Below, in pieces: positions 1-5,518 of a stretch of 5,972 nucleotides of DNA. The notes beneath the pieces are model-generated. The model saw only the letters and a list, made by a program, of their open reading frames with translations, did not search any database and was not told where the DNA came from. The stretch's first letter is position 1; each line of letters opens with the position of its first letter. The stretch spans positions 1 through 5,972 of the forward strand of contig CAMYJM010000278.1 in the NCBI GenBank assembly GCA_947258635.1, written 5' to 3'. Made by a program: the position numbers and the translations under genes. This DNA comes from an uncultured Acidimicrobiaceae bacterium (GTDB lineage: Bacteria; Actinomycetota; Acidimicrobiia; Spongiisociales; UBA5794).

Positions 1-128
1 AGGAACGACTTGTAGGTCTTGAGAACGAGGTCCTGGGTCTGCTCGGCGGCTCCGAGGACGAGCTCTTGGGTGGCGCTCACGGCATCGTCGATGACGGTTG
101 TCGCTGCTGGCTTCTTGGCGGTTGCCAT
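1..128 (-). CDS. Phasin-like PHA granule-associated protein (N-terminal part, cut by window edge)
   Basis: Only the first 42 codons are present; the gene continues past the left edge. The start ATG (126-128) has AAGGAG at 139-144, ten bases upstream, and a strong promoter further up. The peptide begins MATAKKPAATTV and then becomes an Ala/Glu/Gln/Leu-rich amphipathic helix. It has an 11-residue repeat: TQELVL at residues 20-25 and TQDLVL at 31-36. Such helices bind lipid or polymer surfaces, and a short Lys/Ala/Pro-rich head before the helix is common in phasins. The neighbour upstream on the same strand is an acetoacetyl-CoA reductase, which supports a role on PHA granules. The family assignment is inference from composition and context. 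Another amphipathic helical protein (apolipoprotein-like or HBHA-like) is possible, because the rest of the protein is not visible. Confidence 0.6.
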   Translation of the reverse strand, partial: MATAKKPAATTVIDDAVSATQELVLGAAEQTQDLVLKTYKSF

Positions 129-138
129 GGTGTTGGGT

Positions 139-144
139 CTCCTT
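139..144 (-). promoter_or_regulatory. Ribosome binding site of the phasin-like gene
   Basis: The minus strand reads AAGGAG here, with a ten-base spacer to the ATG at 126-128. It supports this ATG as the start of a gene whose body is mostly outside the window. Confidence 0.75.
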
Positions 145-158
145 GAGAGTGTCGATGT

Positions 159-184
159 CGATAACTATCGCGCTATCGTCGATA
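159..184 (-). promoter_or_regulatory. Candidate operator: clustered TATCG/CGATA inverted repeats
   Basis: Four copies of a 5-base half-site lie in 26 bases. CGATA (159-163) and TATCG (166-170) form one inverted pair with a 2-base centre; TATCG (174-178) and CGATA (180-184) form a second with a 1-base centre. The array directly abuts the -10 box and covers the expected transcription start, where a bound repressor would block initiation. The regulator is not identifiable from this window; a PHA-responsive repressor such as a PhaR-type protein would fit the context but is only a guess. Confidence 0.5.
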
Positions 185-212
185 AGTATATCAAGCATAC
201 GTACTCTGTCAA
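185..212 (-). promoter_or_regulatory. Sigma70-type promoter of the phasin-like gene
   Basis: On the minus strand TTGACA (207-212) is followed by a 16-base spacer and TATACT (185-190). The -35 matches the consensus at every base and the -10 at five of six. The expected start lies near 177-179, giving a leader of about 50 bases before the ATG at 128. This is an unusually good housekeeping promoter for GC-rich DNA, as expected for an abundant granule coat protein. It also means the gene can be transcribed independently of phaB. Confidence 0.75.
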
Positions 213-276
213 GCGCTGTGCGTGATTTATTTAGCAGAACCGACGGCCGGAATCGAAGTGCGTGGCCGTTGCGTCA

Positions 277-1017
277 TCACATGTACAGCCCACCGTTGAT
301 CGAGTAGACGGCGCCGGTGATGTATCCCGATTCGGGGTCGGCCAGGAACTCCACCACCCGGGCGACCTCGTCGGGTGTTCCCAGCCTGCTTAGCGGGATT
401 TGCTCCACGATTCCCGCGAGGATCTCAGCCGGCACCGCCTTGACCATCTCGGTCTCGATGAACCCCGGTGCCACCGCGTTCACCGTTATGCCTTTGCGGG
501 CGGTCTCCAGCGCCAGGGACTTCGTTAGACCGAAGAGCCCCGCCTTGGCGGAGGCGTAGTTGGCCTGACCGATGTTCCCCTTTTCCCCGATCACCGAACT
601 GATGTTGATGATGCGGCCCGAACCGCGGTCGAGCATGCCCTGGACCACCCCGCTCGACATGTAGAACGCGCCGTTGAGGTTGATGTGGATCACATGGTCC
701 CATTCCTCGGCAGTCATCCGCCGTGCGGTCTTGTCGACCGTCACGCCGGCGTTGTTGACGAGAACGTCCACCCGGCCGTGGGTCTCGAGGACCTCGTCGA
801 CAACCCGCGCACAATCATCGGCTTTGGCGATGTTGCCCTGATGCAGGGTGATTGTGACCTCGGGATGCTCCTGCCGAAGTCGATCGGCGGCGGCGTCGTC
901 GCGGGAGTACCCGACCGCCACATTCATCCCGCGCCGGATGAGGCGCTGGCTGATCGCAAGCCCAATCCCGCGGGCACCGCCGGTAACCAGGGCAACTTGG
1001 CCGGCCATATTCGACAC
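277..1017 (-). CDS. phaB: Acetoacetyl-CoA reductase (short-chain dehydrogenase, PhaB/FabG family)
   Basis: Predicted to reduce acetoacetyl-CoA to (R)-3-hydroxybutyryl-CoA with NADPH in the cytoplasm, the second step of polyhydroxybutyrate synthesis. Numbering from the ATG at 1006-1008 (243 residues), it shows the Rossmann glycine motif TGGARGIG (9-16), NNAG (85-88), catalytic Asn110, Ser138, Tyr151 and Lys155 (YASAK), and the PGFIET segment (181-186). The C-terminus SINGGLYM is close to the SLNGGLHM end of the well-studied Cupriavidus PhaB, and length matches (about 246). Arg36 after the second strand fits NADPH use. Start choice: AAGGAG lies 5 bases before the in-frame GTG at 1015-1017 but 14 bases before the ATG at 1006-1008, so I prefer the GTG, which adds three residues. 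The downstream phasin-like gene favours PhaB over a fatty-acid FabG, though the two cannot be fully separated by sequence. Confidence 0.9.
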   Translation of the reverse strand: MSNMAGQVALVTGGARGIGLAISQRLIRRGMNVAVGYSRDDAAADRLRQEHPEVTITLHQGNIAKADDCARVVDEVLETHGRVDVLVNNAGVTVDKTARRMTAEEWDHVIHINLNGAFYMSSGVVQGMLDRGSGRIINISSVIGEKGNIGQANYASAKAGLFGLTKSLALETARKGITVNAVAPGFIETEMVKAVPAEILAGIVEQIPLSRLGTPDEVARVVEFLADPESGYITGAVYSINGGLYM

Positions 1018-1101
1018 CAGGACTCCTTTGTGTGGGCATTCCACAGTCTAGGGATCGAGGCCGTGCCGTGCCGAAGATCGCCGAGAGCGGCCGGCCGGGA
1101 A

Positions 1102-1139
1102 CGGCGAGGGCCGCCCCGGCCGGGGGGCGGCCCTCGCCG
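1102..1139 (-). terminator. Strong GC hairpin after the SPFH gene, likely terminator
   Basis: A perfect 16-bp inverted repeat (arms 1102-1117 and 1124-1139) with a 6-base loop GGCCGG. It begins 18 bases past the stop codon of the SPFH gene on the minus strand. There is no T-run after it, so it is not a classical intrinsic terminator, but stem-only terminators of this kind are common in high-GC actinobacteria. It separates the padR-nfeD-SPFH operon from phaB. Confidence 0.7.
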
Positions 1140-1157
1140 ATTGCTGGCTGACTCTTC

Positions 1158-2087
1158 CTACTGGCGGGGCTGCCCGCTGCCACCCCGGCCGTCGTTGAAG
1201 ATCTCTCCGATCACACCGACCGAGCTCAGGATTCCGCTCATCTCCATGGGGAGGAAGAGCTTTGTCGACTGGCCGTCGGCCACCTGCTCGAGCGCCTTCA
1301 GATACTGAATGGCGATCAGGTCGGGGGTGGGGTCGCCGGTGTGGATGGCGCCAAAGACTCGCTCGATTGCCTGGCCCTCGCCCTCGGCGACCGTGAGTTT
1401 CTGGAACTTCTCCGCCTCGGCCACCTTCATGATGGCCTCCGCCTGACCCTCGGCCTCGAGAACACGAGCCTGCTTGACACCCTCCGCCTTGAGGATCGCC
1501 GACCTCTTGTCGCCCTCGGCCTCGGTGACCAGGGCTCGCCGATCGCGCTCCGCCTTCATCTGCCGGTGCATGGCATCGGTCACGTCGGCCGGCGGATCGA
1601 TCCGCTGGATCTCGACGCGCACGACCCTCGTACCCCAGACGTCGGTTGCCTCGTCGAGGATTTCCCTCAGCTGGGCGTTGATCGTGTCACGAGAGGTCAG
1701 CGCGTCGTCGAGGTCCATGTCACCGACCACGTTACGCAGGTTGGTTTGGGCCAGCTTGGTGGCGGCGACGATGAAGTTGGCCACGTTGTACTTCAGCTTC
1801 ACGGGGTCGGTGGCCTGGTAGTAGACGACGGCGTCCACAGTGACAACCACGTTGTCCTTGGTGATGACCTCCTGGGGCGGAACGTCGACGACCTGCTCAC
1901 GCATGTCGACCCGACGGAGGTTCTTGATGAACGGCATGACCCATCGCAGTCCGGGACCAACCGTCTTCTCGTACCGGCCGAATCTCTCGATCAGGCCCAG
2001 CTCCCATTGCCTGACCAGCTTGAAGCCGGTGGCGGCAACGACGAACAGCAGCACGAGGATGACACCAAATGCACCTAAAAATGCCAT
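1158..2087 (-). CDS. SPFH/Band 7 membrane protein, paraslipin (stomatin/QmcA-like)
   Basis: A 309-residue member of the SPFH (stomatin, prohibitin, flotillin, HflK/C) family, paraslipin type. One N-terminal membrane helix (about 3-20) is followed by the Band 7 domain (about 23-175). Typical paraslipin segments are [37 protein letters not shown] and [11 protein letters not shown] long charged coiled coil follows (about 175-245), in which AEG/AEA recurs every 11 residues at 190, 201, 212, 223 and 234. The tail ends with a Gly-rich segment. Such proteins form large membrane rings and organise microdomains or guide proteases. Bacterial paraslipins are usually encoded next to NfeD proteins, as here: the NfeD gene ends 44 bases upstream. 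The ATG has a purine-rich AAAGGA ribosome site about 6 bases upstream. The client protein or process is unknown. Confidence 0.95.
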   Translation of the reverse strand: MAFLGAFGVILVLLFVVAATGFKLVRQWELGLIERFGRYEKTVGPGLRWVMPFIKNLRRVDMREQVVDVPPQEVITKDNVVVTVDAVVYYQATDPVKLKYNVANFIVAATKLAQTNLRNVVGDMDLDDALTSRDTINAQLREILDEATDVWGTRVVRVEIQRIDPPADVTDAMHRQMKAERDRRALVTEAEGDKRSAILKAEGVKQARVLEAEGQAEAIMKVAEAEKFQKLTVAEGEGQAIERVFGAIHTGDPTPDLIAIQYLKALEQVADGQSTKLFLPMEMSGILSSVGVIGEIFNDGRGGSGQPRQ

Positions 2088-2131
2088 GTCTTTCCTTTCT
2101 GTTTCTCAGTCTTCTTTCTCAGACTCAATGA

Positions 2132-2932
2132 TCAGACTTCGTCGATTGGAGCGACGATGAGCCGCGTTCCGCGGACTTCGAGGATGTTGACCTCGGTTCC
2201 TTCCGGGATCTCGTCCGCGAGATCGGTGCCCGCCAGCCAGTTCTCCGATCCCATTCGGACTCGACCGGTTCCCTTGGCCCGCGAGACGGCGATGAGCACG
2301 ATGCCGGTCCTATCCGTATAACGGTTGGCTCCCACGGCGGGCTGGTCGTCGTCCGTGTCGGTGTAGCGCTGGAGACCGATGAGGGCGATCACGCTGATGA
2401 CCAGGAAGGTGATCAGGTTGATGACCGGCGGCACTCCCAGGAATGCCATGACCGCCGCGATGGCGGCACCGATTGCGAATGGCAACAGGAAGAACCCCGC
2501 GGTCAGGATCTCGCCCACAAACAGCAATAGGGCGCCCCCCAGGAATGCCCATAAAAGTACATCATTGTCCACGTTGTCCTCCTTTGGTGAAAATATCAAA
2601 ATCGCGGCTGTGACTGCGGCGATCGCAATTATCGAAATGAGCATCTGTGTGTTCGGCGCCATCCGGCTTCGCGAAGCCCCCTGGTCACCGACGATCATCG
2701 GCCGCCGGTACGTGCGTGCCCACTCCTCGGCAAACTCATTCAGTTCCGGCCCGTTGACGGCTTGCGGCGTATTGCCGGCGTGAGCCGCCTCTTCGAGGTG
2801 GGATGTGAGCTCGGCTTCCATATCCTTGATCGCGTTGTTTGGTACGTGCGTCGAAGACCAGTAGCGCTTGCAGCGATCCACGACCTCCGCAATGTCCATC
2901 TGCTCAGCCATGGTTTCCTCCGTGGTGGCCAT
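2132..2932 (-). CDS. nfeD: HAAS-like domain fused to NfeD membrane protein
   Basis: Residues about 8-80 form a soluble helical domain: an Arg/Lys-rich first helix, DMEAELTSHLEEAAHAG (37-53), and ELNEFAEEWARTYRRP (63-78). This resembles HAAS/DUF1700-type domains that accompany PadR regulators. Four hydrophobic segments follow (about 97-114, 125-141, 144-166, 169-187), then a C-terminal NfeD OB-fold (about 200-266) with TGRVRMGSENWLAGT and IPEGTEVNILEVRGTRLIV. There is no ClpP-like protease domain, so it is the short NfeD type that partners SPFH proteins; the SPFH gene follows by 44 bases. Start: the ATG at 2930-2932 has GGAGGGG 6 bases upstream. An in-frame ATG at 2909-2911 also has GGAGG at 5 bases and would leave only an 8-base overlap with padR, so either may be used. 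The NfeD part is certain; the HAAS assignment is by pattern and context. The extra N-terminal domain makes it about twice the usual short-NfeD length. Confidence 0.93.
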   Translation of the reverse strand: MATTEETMAEQMDIAEVVDRCKRYWSSTHVPNNAIKDMEAELTSHLEEAAHAGNTPQAVNGPELNEFAEEWARTYRRPMIVGDQGASRSRMAPNTQMLISIIAIAAVTAAILIFSPKEDNVDNDVLLWAFLGGALLLFVGEILTAGFFLLPFAIGAAIAAVMAFLGVPPVINLITFLVISVIALIGLQRYTDTDDDQPAVGANRYTDRTGIVLIAVSRAKGTGRVRMGSENWLAGTDLADEIPEGTEVNILEVRGTRLIVAPIDEV

Positions 2933-3245
2933 CTAGCACCCCTCCAACTCCGGCCGAAAGCCGGTTCCACTCCTCGCTCCAATCGGCGAGCTGTTGCCGT
3001 CCCGATTTCTCTATGCGGTAGTACTTGCGGGGCGGTCCGCCGGCGGACTCGACGAAATATCCGGCGATGTAACCCTTCTTCTGCAGCCGGCTCAGCAGCG
3101 GATAGATACTGCCTTCGCTGACGAGCTCCAGGCCCTTCTGCTGCAGCTTGTCGACCATTTCGTACCCGTAGCTCGGCTCCTCGGCGATGAGCGCGAGCAA
3201 CACCATGTCGAGAACACCCTTGAGGAGCTGTGAGCTGTGTTCCAC
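2904..3245 (-). CDS. PadR-family transcriptional regulator
   Basis: A 113-residue winged-helix protein of the small PadR class (usually 100-115 residues). The opening SSQLLKGVLDMVLLALIAEEP, the SYGYEM turn (25-30), the recognition region SEGSIYPLLSRLQKKGYI (43-60) and the beta-wing GGPPRKYYRIEKSGRQ (69-84) are all diagnostic. PadR proteins bind DNA as dimers and mostly repress their own operon in response to a ligand or stress. The reading frame stays open up to 3527, but that extension is Arg/Pro-rich and non-conserved in character and crosses the intergenic dyad, so I use the GTG at 3243-3245, where family similarity begins. It overlaps the 5' end of the HAAS-NfeD gene, suggesting coupled translation. 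The short C-terminal tail DGHHGGNHG is His/Gly-rich; its codons also carry the second ribosome site of the next gene. Effector unknown. Confidence 0.92.
   Translation of the reverse strand: MEHSSQLLKGVLDMVLLALIAEEPSYGYEMVDKLQQKGLELVSEGSIYPLLSRLQKKGYIAGYFVESAGGPPRKYYRIEKSGRQQLADWSEEWNRLSAGVGGVLDGHHGGNHG
2917..2921 (-). promoter_or_regulatory. Internal ribosome site for a second HAAS-NfeD start
   Basis: GGAGG on the minus strand, 5 bases before the in-frame ATG at 2909-2911 and inside the last codons of padR (Gly-Gly-Asn-His). It makes a start at 2911 credible, with an ATGGCTGA-type 8-base stop/start overlap, next to the upstream start at 2932 that has its own GGAGGGG. Confidence 0.5.
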
Positions 3246-3321
3246 TTCGAGTCCCGTCCCTCCGCGACGCTGAGCCGTCTCCGGCGCTTGCGATGGACTA
3301 CTGTTGAATCCAAGATGCCCG

Positions 3322-3362
3322 GCTATCCCGGCTACCTTGTGTAATAAGGTATCACGGATAGC
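3322..3362. promoter_or_regulatory. 41-bp concentric dyad, candidate PadR operator
   Basis: Two nested inverted repeats share one centre at 3342. The outer arms are GCTATCC (3322-3328) and GGATAGC (3356-3362). The inner arms are TACCTT (3333-3338) and AAGGTA (3346-3351), around the AT-rich centre GTGTAAT. All four arms are perfect. The site lies in the divergent region, about 77 bases upstream of the padR start and about 168 bases before the DUF4230 start. PadR proteins bind dyads of this kind in their own promoters, so autoregulation with joint control of the divergent gene is the natural reading. I could not place clear -35/-10 boxes beside it. Confidence 0.55.
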
Positions 3363-3454
3363 AAGAGATGGATAGGCCCCATTTTCGCGAAGGGGTGAAC
3401 TTCTTGCGGTCGGACGGGTCCAAGTCGCACGGGGTAGGAGCTGATCTGTGGGAT

Positions 3455-3497
3455 TCTGTCGCCCGGCGGGCCACAATGGGCGTCGCCGGGCGACAGA
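3455..3497 (+). promoter_or_regulatory. 14-bp perfect hairpin in the leader of the DUF4230 gene
   Basis: Arms TCTGTCGCCCGGCG (3455-3468) and CGCCGGGCGACAGA (3484-3497) pair perfectly around a 15-base loop in which GCC and GGC can pair further. The structure ends 32 bases before the ATG at 3530. No gene ends just upstream in either direction (padR is divergent), so it cannot be a normal gene-end terminator. It could be an attenuator, an mRNA-stabilising or translation-controlling leader hairpin, or a protein-binding dyad. There is no T-run after the second arm, only CTTTCGG. Confidence 0.55.
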
Positions 3498-3529
3498 CTT
3501 TCGGTCGAATTCAGGGTTGGTGAGCACAT

Positions 3530-4156
3530 ATGGCGGATTCCTCGGTATCGAGCAGAGTCGGTGCCCTCGTCATTGCCGGGGTTCTGATCCTCGGCGCGTT
3601 CTTCATTGGGAGCGCGTTCAGCGGCTTCAGCCTGTTCGGCGGGGGTGAGGAGTACACCGAGGTTGGGCAGTCGGTTGTTGAGCAGGTGCGCAACGTGGCG
3701 CAGTTGACGACCGTTGAGGTTGTTGAGTCGACCATGATCGAGAAGGGCAACGATTTTGGCTGGCTCAATTGGGCGCGCGGCGATCGGATTTTCATGTTTG
3801 TCGTCGCCCGGATCGGGGCCGGGATCGACTTCGATCGTTTCTACTCGGGTAGCTTCGAGGTCGATACCGAGACCGGGACCGTTACCGTCGAATTGCCGCC
3901 TGCCGAGGTCACATATGTCTCGCTCGACAACGAACAAACTCAGGTAATCGACCGCAGCACCGGGATCCTGACCCAGGGTGACCCCCAGCTGGAATCCGAT
4001 GCCCGGCAAGTGGCCGAGCAGGTACTGAGGGAGTCGGCGATCCAAGCCGGCATCCTCGATCGCGCCGAGAAGAACGCCCGGTCCGTAATCGAGGGTTTGC
4101 TGCTGGAGCTGGGGTATACGCGGGTTGTGTTCGTGGAGCCCGTCCCCGATAGTTGA
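3530..4156 (+). CDS. DUF4230 family single-pass membrane protein
   Basis: A 208-residue protein with a short polar head, one membrane helix (about 10-30), a Gly-rich hinge (about 31-39) and a C-terminal domain outside or peripheral to the membrane. The C-terminal domain has the DUF4230 pattern: an N-terminal helix/strand with LTTVEVVESTMIEKG (59-73), a beta-rich middle (VEVDTETG-like turn near 110-116, TVTVELPPAEV at 117-127), an alpha-helical stretch rich in Ala/Glu (154-184) and ARSVIEGLLLELGYTRVVF (183-201). The function of DUF4230 is not established. The ATG follows GGTGAG at 5 bases, a modest ribosome site. It is divergent from padR-nfeD-SPFH and shares its upstream region, suggesting shared control and a membrane-related job. 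The next gene lies 121 bases downstream with no clear terminator between them. Confidence 0.85.
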   Translation: MADSSVSSRVGALVIAGVLILGAFFIGSAFSGFSLFGGGEEYTEVGQSVVEQVRNVAQLTTVEVVESTMIEKGNDFGWLNWARGDRIFMFVVARIGAGIDFDRFYSGSFEVDTETGTVTVELPPAEVTYVSLDNEQTQVIDRSTGILTQGDPQLESDARQVAEQVLRESAIQAGILDRAEKNARSVIEGLLLELGYTRVVFVEPVPDS

Positions 4157-4277
4157 TGGTGGGGATGCCGCGGCGCTGCCGGCTTGGGATCGAACGCCGG
4201 CCGGACTCTGCCGCCCCCGAGACCGCTGTTGCCGGCGGGCCTCAGTTGGCGCTGCGGTTGTGCCGATATCGACGAGA

Positions 4278-5513
4278 ATGGACCTGATGACGAGCCTCTT
4301 CGATCGCACAATCGGCCGGTTTCGCCGTGCGCTGCGCCGCGAGGCCGGTACGAGCGGCGCCCTTCCCGCCGGGCTGTCACCGGATCTGCCCGACCTAACA
4401 CCCATCCGGGACCGGATCGACCGCCGTTTGCGCCACACCCACCCGGTGGCGGCGCGCACCTCTGCCGCCGAGCTCGGCGAGATCTATCTGAAGCTCGACG
4501 ACGTTGGCCGGTCCCGGTTATTGCAGCTGCTGGCCGACGACTACGCAGTCGATGATGTTGCCAACGGGTTGGAGCAAGGCACCAAGTTCGTCGTGGATCT
4601 GCGAGCGGATCTGCGACGCATTTCGGACAAATCGCCGGCGTTGCTGGAACTCGACCGCAATATCGCCCACCTACTGCACGGTTGGTTCGATATCGGGTTT
4701 CTCGAACTGCGGGCTATCGATTGGAACACATCTGCCGCCGTCCTCGAGAAGCTGATCGAGTACGAAGCCGTTCACGAGATCACGGGTTGGGCAGACCTCC
4801 GCAACCGGATGGCAGAAGATCGCCGCAACTTCGCGTTCTTCCATCCCCAGATGCCCGACGAGCCCCTCATCTTCGTCGAGGGGGCGTTGGTGGAGGGTAT
4901 GGCCGATCTACTGCCGATCCTGTTGGACCCCGAGGTGCCGCTCACGGACCCGACCGTTGCCGACACGGCGATCTTCTACTCGATCTCCAACTGTCAGGCC
5001 GGCCTGGCCGGGATCCCACTCGGCGATTTCCTCATCAAGCGGGTGGTAGCCCGCCTCTCCCAGGAGCTCCCTCAGCTGAAGCGGTTTGCCACACTGTCGC
5101 CCATCAGCGGATTCCGTTCGTGGCTCCTCGCCCACGCCGCAGAGTCATCTCAGGCCGAGCTGGAGGCACTGGGCCCGCTCCTGGGCAATCCCGACGAGTT
5201 CGCCACGCCGGCGGCCCTCGAGCCCTACAAGGAGGAGCTGTTGCGCTGGTGTGGTCGCTACCTGCTCTACGCCAAACGCCCCGGCGGGCAGGTCGAGGAT
5301 CGTGTCGAGCACTTCCATCTCAGCAACGGTGCCCGGGTCGAACGGGTCAATTGGATGGCGAATCCGTCGCCGAGCGGCATGGAGCGTGCCCTCGGCATGA
5401 TGGTCAACTACCGGTACGACCTCAACCACATCGACTCCAACCACGAGCGCTATGTTGCGGCGGGCGAGGTAGCGCACGCCGCCAGCGTATCCAACCTGCT
5501 CAAGGGGAGCTGA
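4278..5513 (+). CDS. Malonyl-CoA decarboxylase
   Basis: Predicted to convert malonyl-CoA to acetyl-CoA and CO2 (EC 4.1.1.9; the bacterial enzyme is often called MatA). Numbering from the ATG at 4278 (411 residues; human enzyme 493, rhizobial MatA about 460): a helical N-terminal domain (about 30-180), then the catalytic acetyltransferase-like domain with FAFFHPQMPDEPLIFVEG (185-202), TAIFYSISNCQAGLAG (230-245), LGDFLIKRVV, TLSPISGF (272-279; Ser274 matches the catalytic Ser of the human enzyme) and HFHLSNGARVERVNWMAN, with His347 matching the catalytic His. NYRYDL and a conserved NHERY follow near the end. All key residues are present. The frame stays open to 4125, but that extension overlaps the DUF4230 gene and lacks family character. 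The start is 4278 or the ATG at 4287; neither has a strong ribosome site. The protein likely clears malonyl-CoA or supplies acetyl-CoA in the cytoplasm. Confidence 0.95.
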   Translation: MDLMTSLFDRTIGRFRRALRREAGTSGALPAGLSPDLPDLTPIRDRIDRRLRHTHPVAARTSAAELGEIYLKLDDVGRSRLLQLLADDYAVDDVANGLEQGTKFVVDLRADLRRISDKSPALLELDRNIAHLLHGWFDIGFLELRAIDWNTSAAVLEKLIEYEAVHEITGWADLRNRMAEDRRNFAFFHPQMPDEPLIFVEGALVEGMADLLPILLDPEVPLTDPTVADTAIFYSISNCQAGLAGIPLGDFLIKRVVARLSQELPQLKRFATLSPISGFRSWLLAHAAESSQAELEALGPLLGNPDEFATPAALEPYKEELLRWCGRYLLYAKRPGGQVEDRVEHFHLSNGARVERVNWMANPSPSGMERALGMMVNYRYDLNHIDSNHERYVAAGEVAHAASVSNLLKGS

Positions 5514-5518
5514 ACGGC

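Noticed and set aside
243..269. ACGGCC / GGCCGT inverted repeat just after phaB
   Set aside because: Only 6-bp arms around a 15-base loop with no T-run; too weak to call a terminator.
1045..1050. Minus-strand TAGACT as a -10 box for phaB
   Set aside because: The position is reasonable, but no -35 box lies at a normal distance. phaB probably has a promoter in 1045-1100, yet it cannot be placed.
1341..2078. Plus-strand open frame (245 codons) opposite the SPFH gene
   Set aside because: The Leu/Gly/Asp/His-rich translation mirrors the SPFH codons; no recognisable domain or ribosome site.
3337..3364. TTGTGT-16-TAGCAA as a plus-strand promoter for DUF4230
   Set aside because: Only half of the bases in each box match consensus, and the boxes fall within the dyad by composition; not supported.
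3377..3395. TTCGCGAA palindrome flanked by CCCC and GGGG upstream of the DUF4230 gene
   Set aside because: The core and the flanks have different centres (about 3387.5 and 3386), so it is not one clean dyad. It is recorded as a possible secondary protein site only.
3246..3527. N-terminal extension of PadR to 207 residues
   Set aside because: The frame is open by chance. The extra residues are Arg/Pro-rich, cover the intergenic dyad and hairpin, and the remaining 113 residues already match full PadR length.
4178..4201. GCCGGC pair with a 12-base loop between the DUF4230 and decarboxylase genes
   Set aside because: Short self-complementary hexamers are frequent in this GC-rich DNA (another copy lies near 4231); not enough for a terminator.
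4125..4277. Upstream extension of malonyl-CoA decarboxylase
   Set aside because: It overlaps the end of the DUF4230 gene, is Cys/Arg/Pro-rich and unlike the family; ATG codons at 4278 and 4287 are better starts.
3332..4459. Long minus-strand open frame (375 codons) across the DUF4230 gene
   Set aside because: It lies opposite clear DUF4230 and decarboxylase coding sequence, is Arg/Pro/Gly-rich and shows no domain. It is an antisense shadow of GC-rich coding DNA.
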